Part shown: positions 1 to 8,658 of the stretch, one piece after another
How the letters are laid out: every line of letters starts with the position of its first letter
How positions within the stretch are numbered: position 1 is the first letter of the stretch
NCBI GenBank assembly: GCA_016931115.1
Contig: JAFGFM010000042.1
Location: 1 to 50,044, forward strand
Source of the DNA: Deltaproteobacteria bacterium
Lineage (GTDB): Bacteria; Desulfobacterota; DSM-4660; Desulfatiglandales; HGW-15
DNA: 50,044 nt
Direction: 5' to 3'
Position numbers and translations under genes: made by a program
The notes under the pieces: generated by a model
The model's input: the letters and a program-made list of their open reading frames with translations, nothing else
Told to the model about the DNA's origin: nothing
Databases searched by the model: none

Positions 1-509
1 CTTTCCATGAGCCTTAAAACCTGTATTTCTTGTGATGAGTAAACAAGGATTACCCTTGAAAAGATATCCTGCATACCCCCCTCTATTAAAAGCGGGATAA
101 CAGCAAGGATGATTGCCCTTTTGTCACGGGATATGGCCTCTCCTGTTAAGCTGATAAATTCATCCCAGATATATGGATGTGTAAAGGATTCAAGCCTTTC
201 TCTTTTAACAGGATCATTGAATATAACCCCGGATAATCTCTTTCGGTTTATTGTCATGTCAGGGTTTAATATCTCTTTACCAAAAAACCCGGTTATCAGC
301 TCATATGATTTACTGCCTGGTTCAACCACCTTGCGAGACAGTATATCAAAATCGATAATAACAGCCCCGAGTGCCCTGAATATTTCAGCTACAGTGCTCT
401 TACCTGTGGCAATGCCACCTGTCAGTCCGATTAGTATTGATTCAGAATCTCTGAGGACATTTTCAAGGGCAGCATGGATACTTTTCTTTATATGATCAGG
501 TTTTTTCAT
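1..509 (-). CDS. coaE: Dephospho-CoA kinase (partial, C-terminus outside window)
   Basis: This enzyme phosphorylates dephospho-CoA in the last step of coenzyme A synthesis in the cytoplasm. Reading leftward from the ATG at 509, the frame stays open to the window edge (about 169 codons). After a short extension it shows ILIGLTGGIATGKST, a P-loop of the form G-x4-GKS/T that fits the CoaE family, then the VIIDFDILSR segment where CoaE carries its conserved Asp, and a THPYI motif about 60 residues later that also fits CoaE. The family is usually about 200 residues, so only the last 30-40 are missing. The N-terminus has about 20 residues before the P-loop strand, slightly longer than usual. The next gene to the right is also leftward, but 252 bp with repeats lie between, so they are probably separate units. 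Confidence 0.88.
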   Translation of the reverse strand, partial: MKKPDHIKKSIHAALENVLRDSESILIGLTGGIATGKSTVAEIFRALGAVIIDFDILSRKVVEPGSKSYELITGFFGKEILNPDMTINRKRLSGVIFNDPVKRERLESFTHPYIWDEFISLTGEAISRDKRAIILAVIPLLIEGGMQDIFSRVILVYSSQEIQVLRLME

Positions 510-586
510 CTCTTGTTTTATTTCCAGGGTTTATATGATTGGCATATTACCAAAAGCATTTATTTACAGCAAGCGCCTTTGTATAT

Positions 587-614
587 GTAGCGACGGGTTC
601 TTGTCCGTCTCTAC
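587..614. repeat. Short inverted repeat of the GTAGAGACRGGTT family
   Basis: The arms GTAGCGACGG and CCGTCTCTAC pair with one mismatch around an 8-base loop. The arms resemble the perfect palindrome at 15396-15424, so this looks like a dispersed intergenic palindrome. It sits between coaE and the MFS gene; no T-tract follows, so a terminator role is uncertain. Confidence 0.5.
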
Positions 615-680
615 AGGGCATCAGGTATAAACCCTTTTCAATAATAGTACGACAGGTTAATGATAAGCCCTCTATCTTTT

Positions 681-757
681 ACAAAGAAAAAAACATTTTG
701 CCTGTTTCATGATTTTAGTGGTAATACACATCAAAAAGCCTGACCTATAAAAAACAC
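681..757. repeat. Dispersed ~76-bp repeat, copy 1
   Basis: This stretch matches 35275-35356 almost base for base over about 76 bp (about 73 identical by eye), including CATTTTGCCTGTTTCATG and CAAAAAGCCTGACCTATAAA. It lies just beyond the stop codon of the MFS gene. The matching copy lies just beyond the DUF429-like gene. It has no evident coding potential. Confidence 0.75.
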
Positions 758-761
758 ATTT

Positions 762-2267
762 CTAATCTTTTTCCCCTTCTCGAATAAGCAGGCCGGAAAC
801 AAGGGTCAGGAGAGCAGCCCCGAAAACTATCCAGAACACTGTTGAGATGCTGCCAGATACAGCGTTCTGAAGGATCAACTTAATCTCCTGTGAAAGAGGT
901 GTGAAAAAATCCGTCTTGAAAATATTTTCTATGTTTTCTGATACCTGTCTGAAAACCTCCGCCGGGATTACATCTCCAGCCGATTTTAGTTTTGAAACAA
1001 GGCTTGAGGTTGCTATTGCACCGGCTATGGCAACCCCTATTGTTGCTCCCAGTGTCCTGAAGAACTGCTGGGATGATGTTGCCACCCCAAGGTCTCTGGG
1101 AGGTAAAGCATTCTGTACAACAAGCAGGGTACAGATTGAAACAAATCCCATTCCAAGACCGATAATTATAAATGCAATAAGGCATTCAACCATGGTTGTT
1201 GAAGGTCCGAATGTAAGCAGATAACCGCTCCCTGCAGTAAGCAGGAGCGCGCCGGTAATGATGGCTGCCTTATTATTTATTTTATGCAGGAATCTTGTGA
1301 GTAATATTGGCCCGCCTGTCCATCCTAAACTCATGGTAAGCATTGCATAGCCCACCTCCATGGGATTTTTTCTTAACGCACCCTGAATAAAGAGCGGGGC
1401 ATAGGCAAAAAGGCTGAAGACCCCGAAACTGGAAAGAAATGCGGCACCATTACCAAGAATAAATCCCCTGAACCTGAAAAAATTCAGGCTTATTACAGGC
1501 TCCGGTGAATGGTTTTCAGATATCAGGAAACCAGCCATAAATATGATGGTGACAATGGCAAGAAAAATGGATTGGGGCGATACCCAGGGAAACTGCTCAC
1601 CGCCTGATAGGATCAGTATTAAAAGGCAGAATACCCATCCGCAAAGGGTGATAGCGCCCTTGATATCAAGGTTAACAGCCCTTTTCTTGACACGGGTCTC
1701 TTTAAAAAGGAGCGCAATGCCTGCTAATGATATGAGGCCTATGGGCACATTAATAAAGAATATCCAGCGCCATGACATGTAAGTTGTGATAAAACCACCA
1801 ACAGAAGGGCCTGCTACGCTTGAAAAGCCCCATATGAAACTGCCAAGGGCCAGTGTTTTTGCCCTGTTTTCAGGTGCGGATACATCTGAGAGCACAATAT
1901 ACACCAGGGCCATGTTTCCACCGGCCCCAAACCCCTGAAATGCCCTGGCTATAACAAGGAAGAGCATGCTGTTTGAAAGGCCTGCAGCAACAGATGCAAT
2001 TATAAAAAAGCCTATGGAGATGATAAAGAGTTTTTTGATATCATAAAGGTCTGCGAGCTTCCCGATAATAGGCAATGTAACTGCATTTGTTAAAGAAAAC
2101 CCTGAATATGCCCAAGCATAGAGCTCAAGGCCTCCCAGTTCCATAACGATAGTAGGCATGGCAACAGACATGATAAGGGCGTCCATTGCACACAAAAAAA
2201 GGGCGATCAGGACTGCACCTATAATATAGTTTCTGTTTGTGTAACCTGATGAGTTATCTTTTTTCAT
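762..2267 (-). CDS. MFS multidrug exporter, DHA2 (14-TM) family
   Basis: This is a predicted inner-membrane proton-driven exporter of small hydrophobic compounds. At 501 residues with about 14 hydrophobic segments it has the usual length of the EmrB/QacA type. Near residue 70 it shows the motif A-like loop GKLADLYDIKKLF, and near residue 115 FQGFGAGGNMALVYIVLSD. The motif C-like segment around residue 150 (GFSSVAGPSVGGF) is typical of antiporters. No membrane-fusion or outer-membrane partner gene is adjacent, so it may act alone. A good sigma-70-like promoter lies at 2315-2343 on the same strand. The substrate cannot be read from the sequence. Confidence 0.85.
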   Translation of the reverse strand: MKKDNSSGYTNRNYIIGAVLIALFLCAMDALIMSVAMPTIVMELGGLELYAWAYSGFSLTNAVTLPIIGKLADLYDIKKLFIISIGFFIIASVAAGLSNSMLFLVIARAFQGFGAGGNMALVYIVLSDVSAPENRAKTLALGSFIWGFSSVAGPSVGGFITTYMSWRWIFFINVPIGLISLAGIALLFKETRVKKRAVNLDIKGAITLCGWVFCLLILILSGGEQFPWVSPQSIFLAIVTIIFMAGFLISENHSPEPVISLNFFRFRGFILGNGAAFLSSFGVFSLFAYAPLFIQGALRKNPMEVGYAMLTMSLGWTGGPILLTRFLHKINNKAAIITGALLLTAGSGYLLTFGPSTTMVECLIAFIIIGLGMGFVSICTLLVVQNALPPRDLGVATSSQQFFRTLGATIGVAIAGAIATSSLVSKLKSAGDVIPAEVFRQVSENIENIFKTDFFTPLSQEIKLILQNAVSGSISTVFWIVFGAALLTLVSGLLIREGEKD

Positions 2268-2314
2268 TTCTATTGATCATATCCTGCAATTATTAGGGTT
2301 TTCAAAATTGGTGA

Positions 2315-2343
2315 ATCCTATGTAAATGTATACTCAATGTCAA
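2315..2343 (-). promoter_or_regulatory. Predicted sigma-70-type promoter for the MFS gene
   Basis: On the minus strand TTGACA (2338-2343) and TAGGAT (2315-2320) are separated by 17 bases, about 48 bp before the MFS start codon. The -35 box is perfect and the -10 box has four of six consensus bases. Confidence 0.5.
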
Positions 2344-2430
2344 GCTGCCAAAGATGAATTTTGTTTTGACCATTCATATTCTCTGGAGTAGAAGAACCTA
2401 TTTAAATTTACAGGTTTAAATACAATAATT

Positions 2431-3327
2431 ATGCTTAATCTATTTCAAAAATGGGCCTCCCCGATAGCGATCATCATAGGGATATTATGTTACAGGCCTC
2501 TTGATCACATCTCATTTTTACTTCCGGGTCTGCTCTTTCTGATGATATTTTTTGCCTATTGTAATATGTCCATTAAAGAGATGCGGTTCAGCAGCATGCA
2601 TCTTGTCATGATATCCCTGCAGATTGCCATTGGCGTATCAGTATATTTTTTCATAAGACCATTCAGCGTGCCAGCGGCTGAAGCCATGCTGATATGTATA
2701 ATAGCCCCGACAGCAATCGCTTCAACTGTGGTGCTCTCAATGATAGGGGGCAACATGGCTTTATTAACCCTCTACACCCTGATAGGAAATGTGCTTATTG
2801 CCCTGCTTTTGCCTGTTCTGCTCCCTTTACTGGGCATCAGCGCTGATCTCTCCTATATCAGATCAATATTTTATATTTTGAAACAACTGTTTCCCATGCT
2901 TGTTGTCCCGCTTTTTTTGGCATTATTACTTTCCAGAATCTTGCCGAAGGTTCCGAATGCTATTCGTAAAAGGCCCTTCATATCATTTTATCTCTATTTT
3001 ATTGCCTTTGCAGTGTTGATAGGTCGATCGGTCGGTTATTTTATGGACTATGATGGTGGAAAATATACAGAGGTTATCATTATAGCAGGCGGGTCATTAA
3101 TCGCCTGTATTTTCCAATACTGGCTTGGCCGCAGGATAGGAAACATATATGGAGAGAGAATAACAGGTGGACAGGCAATGGGGCACAAGAATACTATTCT
3201 GGCTATCTGGATAGCACAATCCTTCCTGCACCCGCTTGCATCAATTGCCCCTGTTGCATATATCATCTGGCAGGCTGCTTTTAACGGCTACCAGATCTGG
3301 ATGTGTCAGCGTCGGGGCGCGCTCTGA
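2431..3327 (+). CDS. BASS-family (bile acid:sodium symporter-like) membrane transporter
   Basis: This 298-residue integral membrane protein has about nine to ten hydrophobic segments and fits the bile acid/arsenite/riboflavin (BAAR) transporter group of sodium-coupled carriers in length and layout. The GQAMGHKNTILAIWIAQ segment near residue 248 resembles the crossover region that binds sodium and substrate in this fold, although the match is not strong. It is divergent from the MFS gene and 155 bp upstream of an SDR that has its own promoter. The substrate is unknown; another transporter of the same general fold is possible. Confidence 0.6.
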   Translation: MLNLFQKWASPIAIIIGILCYRPLDHISFLLPGLLFLMIFFAYCNMSIKEMRFSSMHLVMISLQIAIGVSVYFFIRPFSVPAAEAMLICIIAPTAIASTVVLSMIGGNMALLTLYTLIGNVLIALLLPVLLPLLGISADLSYIRSIFYILKQLFPMLVVPLFLALLLSRILPKVPNAIRKRPFISFYLYFIAFAVLIGRSVGYFMDYDGGKYTEVIIIAGGSLIACIFQYWLGRRIGNIYGERITGGQAMGHKNTILAIWIAQSFLHPLASIAPVAYIIWQAAFNGYQIWMCQRRGAL

Positions 3328-3369
3328 AGGATAATCTCTTTGTTGCTGTTTTATTATAGAGGAGATGGC

Positions 3370-3399
3370 TTGACAAAGAGCTGTCGTTAAAAATATTAT
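3370..3399 (+). promoter_or_regulatory. Predicted promoter for the SDR gene
   Basis: TTGACA (3370-3375) and TATTAT (3394-3399) are 18 bases apart, about 84 bp before the SDR start. The -35 box matches the consensus fully. Confidence 0.5.
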
Positions 3400-3482
3400 C
3401 CTGCCTTAAAATAATAATTCAGGTGGCTGCATTGATTTGGCATGACCTGATCAATCAACAGAATAAACAAAAGGGGAATGAT

Positions 3483-4286
3483 ATGACAGATAAAAGCATA
3501 TTTGATTTAACAGGTAAAGTTGCTCTTGTTACAGGGGCCAGCAGGGGCCTGGGAAGGGCAATATCAACTGTCCTGGCCGAATATGGTGCCAATGTTGCCT
3601 GTGTGGGTCGCGACATGAAGGCATGCGAGATAACCCTTGAACAGGTTCGCTCCCACGGCAGAAAGGCCGTGCCACTCAAGGCGGATATGACATCTGAAGA
3701 TGATATTAAAAGAATGGTGAATGATGCAATCGCTGAATTTGGCAGGATTGATATCCTCGTAAACAATGCAGGCATTGCCGCAGGATTTGGCAGGATACAT
3801 GAGATCAATACAGGCGAATGGGACTTTAATATTGATGTAAATCTCAGGGGACCATTCCTTTGCATGAAATATACTATTCCTCACATGCTTAAGAATAAAG
3901 GTGGCTCCATAATAAATATCTCATCTGTTGCCAGCATAAGGGCAGAGATGCCTGAGATAGGTTCTACCTCATATGGCGCTTCAAAGGCGGCAATAAACAA
4001 CCTGACACAGGTGGCTGCAATGCAATATGCAAAGGATAATATCAGGATAAATGCTATTGCGCCGGGCATGCACAGGTCTGAGATTGGCAAGTCAGGTAAA
4101 ACCGAAGAGGAAATAAGGGCACTGGATAAATGGATTGATGATTACTGTGCTCAATGGATACCAATGGGCAGGATAGGGGAGGCAGAAGAGCTTTCAGGGC
4201 TTGTGCTTTTGCTCGCTTCAAATGCGTCCAGTTATATTACAGGCCAGATCATATGCCAGGATGGCGGTAAGACTGCTAGGCAGTAA
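3483..4286 (+). CDS. Short-chain dehydrogenase/reductase (SDR), classical type
   Basis: This is a predicted cytoplasmic NAD(P)-dependent oxidoreductase of 267 residues. The cofactor-binding TGASRGLG lies at residues 17-24, NNAG at 94-97, the structural Asn in VNLRG near 120, the catalytic-region Ser in INISS near 147, and the YxxxK pair at Tyr164 and Lys168. The C-terminus YITGQIICQDGG is typical of FabG-like and gluconate/polyol SDRs. The start at 3483 is chosen because AAAAGGGG precedes it closely; an upstream in-frame ATG would add 20 unrelated residues. It appears monocistronic with its own promoter. The substrate is unassigned. Confidence 0.85.
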   Translation: MTDKSIFDLTGKVALVTGASRGLGRAISTVLAEYGANVACVGRDMKACEITLEQVRSHGRKAVPLKADMTSEDDIKRMVNDAIAEFGRIDILVNNAGIAAGFGRIHEINTGEWDFNIDVNLRGPFLCMKYTIPHMLKNKGGSIINISSVASIRAEMPEIGSTSYGASKAAINNLTQVAAMQYAKDNIRINAIAPGMHRSEIGKSGKTEEEIRALDKWIDDYCAQWIPMGRIGEAEELSGLVLLLASNASSYITGQIICQDGGKTARQ

Positions 4287-4320
4287 AAAGGGTTTGATTT
4301 TATGGAGTCCTTTCACCTTA

Positions 4321-4392
4321 AGCCTTCAATTTTCAGCAATAATTCAATAACAGGGTTTTTTGCTGAAAGCTGAAGGCTGAAAGCTGAAAGCC
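4321..4392. repeat. GCTGAAAG-type palindromic repeat after the SDR gene
   Basis: AGCCTTCAATTTTCAGCAA (4321-4339) pairs with TTGCTGAAAGCTGAAGGCT (4360-4378) with two mismatches, giving a long stem, and further tandem GCTGAAAG units follow. Related sequence occurs at 16719-16792, 31341-31367 and 34330-34354, always between genes. It may help end transcription of the SDR gene. Confidence 0.6.
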
Positions 4393-4459
4393 AGACATTC
4401 TCTTCGTGAAAAGATAAACTCCTGGAGTGTATATTAGTTTCAGAGAGCTTTAATTTTTT

Positions 4460-4861
4460 CTATTTGGATTCAAGCCATGCCTTTGCTGCGTCTACGGAAT
4501 TAAACACCTCGACAGTTACACCCTTTTCTCTGTATTCCTTTACAAACCGGTTGATTTGCAGGCTGCCCATGGCGCTTGTCGGCATAACAACAGCCCAGTA
4601 CTTGAACCCCGCCTTGATGACCCTTGTTGCCCAGACCTTGTCACCCCATTCTGCATCATCTTTTGTGATGGCAACGACATTGGAGTCATCAGACAACCAT
4701 TTTATCATTTTGTATTTCTCAAGATAATCAGCTCCCATAGAAAGCAGCTTCTCAAATGCGCCCTTTGGGAGGCTCTTTTTTATTTTATGGTGTACATATT
4801 TTGACGCCGGGTCATACCATAATCCCATGCATTCATCATTGATAAGCTCTGTTTCTTTCAT
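4460..4861 (-). CDS. Small cytoplasmic protein, STAS/SpoIIAA-like fold (putative)
   Basis: This 133-residue protein has no signal peptide or membrane segment. The pattern of strands (VVAITKDD..., KYWAVVMPTS), a helix of charged residues and the C-terminal VEVFNSVDAAKAWLESK resembles SpoIIAA-like/STAS proteins, where the last helix typically reads F-x-s-x-x-e-A-x-x-W-L. The fold assignment is an inference from this pattern only. The start is supported by AAAGGAG seven bases before the ATG at 4861. It stands alone, convergent with the SDR gene. Function is unknown. Confidence 0.6.
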   Translation of the reverse strand: MKETELINDECMGLWYDPASKYVHHKIKKSLPKGAFEKLLSMGADYLEKYKMIKWLSDDSNVVAITKDDAEWGDKVWATRVIKAGFKYWAVVMPTSAMGSLQINRFVKEYREKGVTVEVFNSVDAAKAWLESK

Positions 4862-5115
4862 CTTCTTCTCCTTTGTTATATTTTTTTGAATATTTAATAA
4901 AAAACAGCCACAGCATGATTACTCTTGTTATCTTTTATATTAACTTTATTGTTTATATGCAAAATCAAGGCCACAAAGGGAAGGTAAATCAAATAATTCT
5001 CTGTATGCTGCCGTATCCCTCATGCTTGACACCTTTAAGGATTTTCTTTACCGTGTGCCTTGATTAATTATTATATATTTTCAGTGGAATCCTGGGAGCT
5101 TTAACCTTTTATCGG

Positions 5116-5571
5116 ATGTTTATTATGAATAAAATAATGGTCTTTACACTAATTCTATTTATTATATGTTCAACCCTGTTTGCCCAGACTGACACAGGCA
5201 AATCAAATACTGCTTCCGGTACCTTTACAAGGATTTTAAAAAATCAGGATTATGGCCTCTCAATAACAAGGCTTATCCTTGACCTGGGAGAGGGTTCAGC
5301 AATAAATAAAAATGATATCAGGGAAGATTTATTTATTGTCTCACTTTCACCTGATACAGATAAATCTGCTGTAAGAGTAAAAGGGATTGCTGTTACCGAT
5401 AAATTCGGTGATGCAGTTGATTCAGACCGATATGTTACTATTGATCTCGATTTTGGCCTTGATGCAGATATGTCAATGGGCTCTTCATATATTGTTACTC
5501 TAAATCAGGATCTGGGTATTTTTATAAAAGGGTCTCAATTTATTCAGAAGGGTAGAACCATAAGAAAATAG
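5116..5571 (+). CDS. Secreted orphan Ig-like domain protein, possibly a truncated esterase
   Basis: This 151-residue protein has an N-terminal signal peptide ending in STLFAQ. The rest (ITRLILDLGEGSAINKND..., AVTDKFGDAVDSDRYVTIDL) matches the pattern I associate with the Ig-like N-terminal domain of bacterial EstA-type esterases, where a beta sandwich precedes an alpha/beta hydrolase. Here the gene stops after the beta domain, and no GxSxG hydrolase frame follows in the next 400 bp, so it is either a free-standing domain or what remains of a larger gene. An alternative start is the ATG at 5125. The family assignment is inferred. Confidence 0.5.
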   Translation: MFIMNKIMVFTLILFIICSTLFAQTDTGKSNTASGTFTRILKNQDYGLSITRLILDLGEGSAINKNDIREDLFIVSLSPDTDKSAVRVKGIAVTDKFGDAVDSDRYVTIDLDFGLDADMSMGSSYIVTLNQDLGIFIKGSQFIQKGRTIRK

Positions 5572-5651
5572 TTTTTAAAAAGATTTGCTGGCTTCTGAAT
5601 AAGAATCATAGGCCTTTGTTTATCTAACCTGCCTCTCTGCATAAATTTAAC

Positions 5652-5680
5652 TTGACACATAAAGGGCATTTCCCTATAAA
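5652..5680 (+). promoter_or_regulatory. Strong predicted promoter upstream of the TonB-dependent receptor
   Basis: TTGACA (5652-5657) and TATAAA (5675-5680) are separated by exactly 17 bases. If used for the receptor gene at 5995 the transcript would carry an untranslated leader of about 300 nt. I see no recognised riboswitch consensus in that leader; it is rich in T runs. Confidence 0.55.
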
Positions 5681-5994
5681 AATTTGGTCAAATAGTCTTT
5701 TCTTACAAGAAGCAAAAAAAAATTTCTAAAAGGATGTTTTTTATCTGGCCATACTTGTTGAATCACTCTCTTAAGGCAGGTTGGCAGATATAGCAGTTTT
5801 ACTTTAATAGTTTTTTGCATCACCTTTGTTTCAGTAATTCATTTTTTAGTTTTCAGATTTACCCTGTTTTTCAGTCGCATTGCGGCTTTTTAATAGGTCT
5901 TTTAATCTCCATTTTATGGTCATTTTCAGAGGGTGGCCATGCCAGTGGGTTTTAAAAGGCCATATAACCTAACTTTTTTATCAGGGGGGATTTT

Positions 5995-8568
5995 ATGAAA
6001 GCATTAAACCGGATTACCTTGTTCAAACACATTTTGTTAATTTTACCTGCCTTAAGCCTGCTTTTTTTCTGCGGGACAGCATTTGGGCAGGAAGAAAAAA
6101 AGGCTGCTGAAGAGGAATTCACACTTGAAGAGATAGTGGTAACAGCAGAATTCCGTGAAAAGGGATTACAGTCCACACCTCTATCTATAACCGCTGTTAA
6201 CGCTGATACGCTTGAGATGAGAAACCAAACCAACCTTGCAGAGATATCCATGCAGGCACCCAATGTTTCATTAAGGCCAGGGAACGCCTCTTATGGAAGC
6301 TCGCTTGTCGCCTACGTTAGAGGGGTTGGTCAGACCGACTTTAACCCGTCTGTAGAGGCTGGTGTAGGTATTTATGTTGATGATGTGTATTACTCAACCA
6401 TTACCGGAAATATTCTTGACCTTGTTGATCTTGAAAGGGTTGAGATCCTGCGCGGTCCACAGGGAACCCTTGCCGGTCGTAATGCTATCGGCGGCGCTAT
6501 TAAGTTGTTTTCTAAAAAGCCTGATGATCAAAACGAAGGTTTTTTATCTCTGACAATGGGAGATTTTGGCAGAATTGATCTTAGAGGTGCAACCGATTTT
6601 ACAATTACAGATAAGCTTTTTGCGCGTATATCAGGCGCCTCTCGTAATAAAGACGGTTATGTAAAAAGTTATGATTATGCCTGTTACAATAACCTTTCGG
6701 CACCAGGTACTGCTGGCGGATTACCAACCTATGTTTCAATGCCACGTGAGTGTGAGATTGCAAAAGAGGGCGGTCAGAGTTATACGGCAGGGCGATTGGC
6801 ATTGCGCTATGTCCCGAATGATAATTTTGAAATAAATTTTTCAACAAATATAGTGAGGGACAAGTCAGAAGCACAGCCCAATGTCCTGGTTGCTGCAAGG
6901 GATAATTATAGATCGAGTATTTTTAACGAAACAAACCCGACTCCTTCCGGTGCCATGGTTCCGATCTATTATGATAACGGGAATATATGGGACGGGGAGA
7001 TGCAGATCGGGTGGGCTGGCCAATATGATCCTGGTGTTGATATTGGATACGATAGCCGATTCGTTACTGGCGGCACCTATATGAACTATTCAACCTATAT
7101 GGATGACGGCAAAAGTACGCCGGATGCGGCTTTTCAGGGCGGCAACCCTGGCCAGGATATTAGTATTTATAAACCCACAACCGTACCGAGGATTAATTAC
7201 CTTGATTCAGAGGATTATAACCTTAGTTTCGATTGGCGCATATCTGAGGATGTGTCTCTGAAATCTATCACTTCTTACCGAGAGTACACGAACACATTTG
7301 GGGATGACGCAGACGGCGCTCCGCTTGCATTGCAGCAATTGCTTCAGAGGATGGTGCATGACCAGTGGACACAGGAAGTTCGTCTCAATGCCGGGCTTTT
7401 TGATGGCTTTGCAGATACCACCATTGGAATCTTTTATCTTGATCAGCAGACCGATGAGGATGCACGTGTAGACATTAACTATTCTGCGCTTGATTTCGCC
7501 CATGGTCCTGATACTGTACCGGCAAAAAGCAAGGCAGCGTATGGCCAGGCTGTCCTTCATTTAACGGATCTCTCAAATCTGACCCTTGGCCTGCGCTATT
7601 CAGAGGATGAAAAGACTTATACCTTCCAGCGCCATAACCCTGATGGGTCAGCAGTTCAGCCACCAGCAGGTTTTTTTATTATGGCCGGGAACCCTTCAAA
7701 TAGCGGGGTTTTTGGAGTTAATGATCTGTCAAGCCCTTCATCCAGCGAACGCTGGGACTGGCGCGCGGCTTTTGACTATAAGTTTACTGAAAAAATAATG
7801 GGCTACGCCCAGATAGCAACAGGTTACAAGGCAGGCGGGAGTAATGCCCGTCCATTTTATCCGGGCCAGATACACGCCATTGATCCTGAAGAACTAACTA
7901 ACTATGAGATTGGTGTAAAAAGCACCCTGTTTGATCAACTCCGTTTGAATGCCTCTGTGTTTTATAATGATTATAAGGATATCCAGCTGCCTGTTAACAG
8001 GTGTGTATGGGCTCCCGGCGAGGAACTCCCCTGCGCAGCTCAGACAAATGTGGGGGATGCAGAGGTTAAGGGTTTTGAACTTGAGGGTGTATGGCGGCCA
8101 AACACAGAATTTTTGGTTGATTTTTCCTATGCCTATCTTGACTTTGAATATACAAAGATAGATGAAACCCTGGCAGATCCATCTGTGGGCGCAACTGTTA
8201 CCCTTGATATGACCACTCCTTATACGCCTGAAAATAAATTCAGCATTGGCGCGCAGTACAGGTTTGACCTCGGTAACATGGGAGACCTTACTCCCCGCAT
8301 CGATTATTCATATCAGAGCAAGACCTATTCAACGGCAGTAAACACGCCTTTGAATAAAATAGATAGTTATGGCCTGGCCAATGCACGCCTCACATGGAGA
8401 TCAGAGGATATTAAATGGCAGGCGAGCCTGGAAGTAACAAATATTACAGATGAGTATTATTACCTGACAATATACGATCTGTATGATGCTGCTGGCTATA
8501 TAAGTGGTCAGCCAGGACACCCGAGGGAATGGGCTCTTACAATCAAACGTACATGGTATTTTGATTAA
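5995..8568 (+). CDS. TonB-dependent outer-membrane receptor
   Basis: This 857-residue outer-membrane beta-barrel would import a large or scarce substrate using TonB energy. A signal peptide ends near residue 32 (FCGTAFGQ). The TonB box EEIVVTAE follows near residue 44, then a plug domain with YVRGVGQTDFNP, VDDVYYS and VEILRGPQGTLAGRNAIGGAI, all typical of plug domains. The barrel ends in an aromatic-rich segment (KRTWYFD). The sequence style resembles receptors of sphingomonad catabolic clusters rather than classical siderophore receptors, but the substrate cannot be assigned. The start has a strong GGGGGG ribosome binding site. No TonB/ExbBD genes lie in the window. A clear terminator follows at 8581-8616. 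Confidence 0.93.
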   Translation: MKALNRITLFKHILLILPALSLLFFCGTAFGQEEKKAAEEEFTLEEIVVTAEFREKGLQSTPLSITAVNADTLEMRNQTNLAEISMQAPNVSLRPGNASYGSSLVAYVRGVGQTDFNPSVEAGVGIYVDDVYYSTITGNILDLVDLERVEILRGPQGTLAGRNAIGGAIKLFSKKPDDQNEGFLSLTMGDFGRIDLRGATDFTITDKLFARISGASRNKDGYVKSYDYACYNNLSAPGTAGGLPTYVSMPRECEIAKEGGQSYTAGRLALRYVPNDNFEINFSTNIVRDKSEAQPNVLVAARDNYRSSIFNETNPTPSGAMVPIYYDNGNIWDGEMQIGWAGQYDPGVDIGYDSRFVTGGTYMNYSTYMDDGKSTPDAAFQGGNPGQDISIYKPTTVPRINYLDSEDYNLSFDWRISEDVSLKSITSYREYTNTFGDDADGAPLALQQLLQRMVHDQWTQEVRLNAGLFDGFADTTIGIFYLDQQTDEDARVDINYSALDFAHGPDTVPAKSKAAYGQAVLHLTDLSNLTLGLRYSEDEKTYTFQRHNPDGSAVQPPAGFFIMAGNPSNSGVFGVNDLSSPSSSERWDWRAAFDYKFTEKIMGYAQIATGYKAGGSNARPFYPGQIHAIDPEELTNYEIGVKSTLFDQLRLNASVFYNDYKDIQLPVNRCVWAPGEELPCAAQTNVGDAEVKGFELEGVWRPNTEFLVDFSYAYLDFEYTKIDETLADPSVGATVTLDMTTPYTPENKFSIGAQYRFDLGNMGDLTPRIDYSYQSKTYSTAVNTPLNKIDSYGLANARLTWRSEDIKWQASLEVTNITDEYYYLTIYDLYDAAGYISGQPGHPREWALTIKRTWYFD

Positions 8569-8580
8569 TATTTTTAAGTA

Positions 8581-8616
8581 AAAAAAGCGGGGGTAACTAA
8601 TTACCCCCGCTTTTTT
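8581..8616. terminator. Bidirectional rho-independent terminator
   Basis: The stem AAAAAAGCGGGGGTAA pairs perfectly with TTACCCCCGCTTTTTT around the 4-base loop CTAA. It lies between the convergent receptor gene and the UroD-like gene and would terminate both. Confidence 0.93.
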
Positions 8617-8658
8617 ATATTCTGGTTCTGAGGTTTTTGCAGGGTCAGGATAAACACC

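Noticed and set aside
4873-5067. A 64-codon frame with a hydrophobic start
   Set aside because: No ribosome binding site, no family pattern, and it lies in A+T-rich intergenic sequence.
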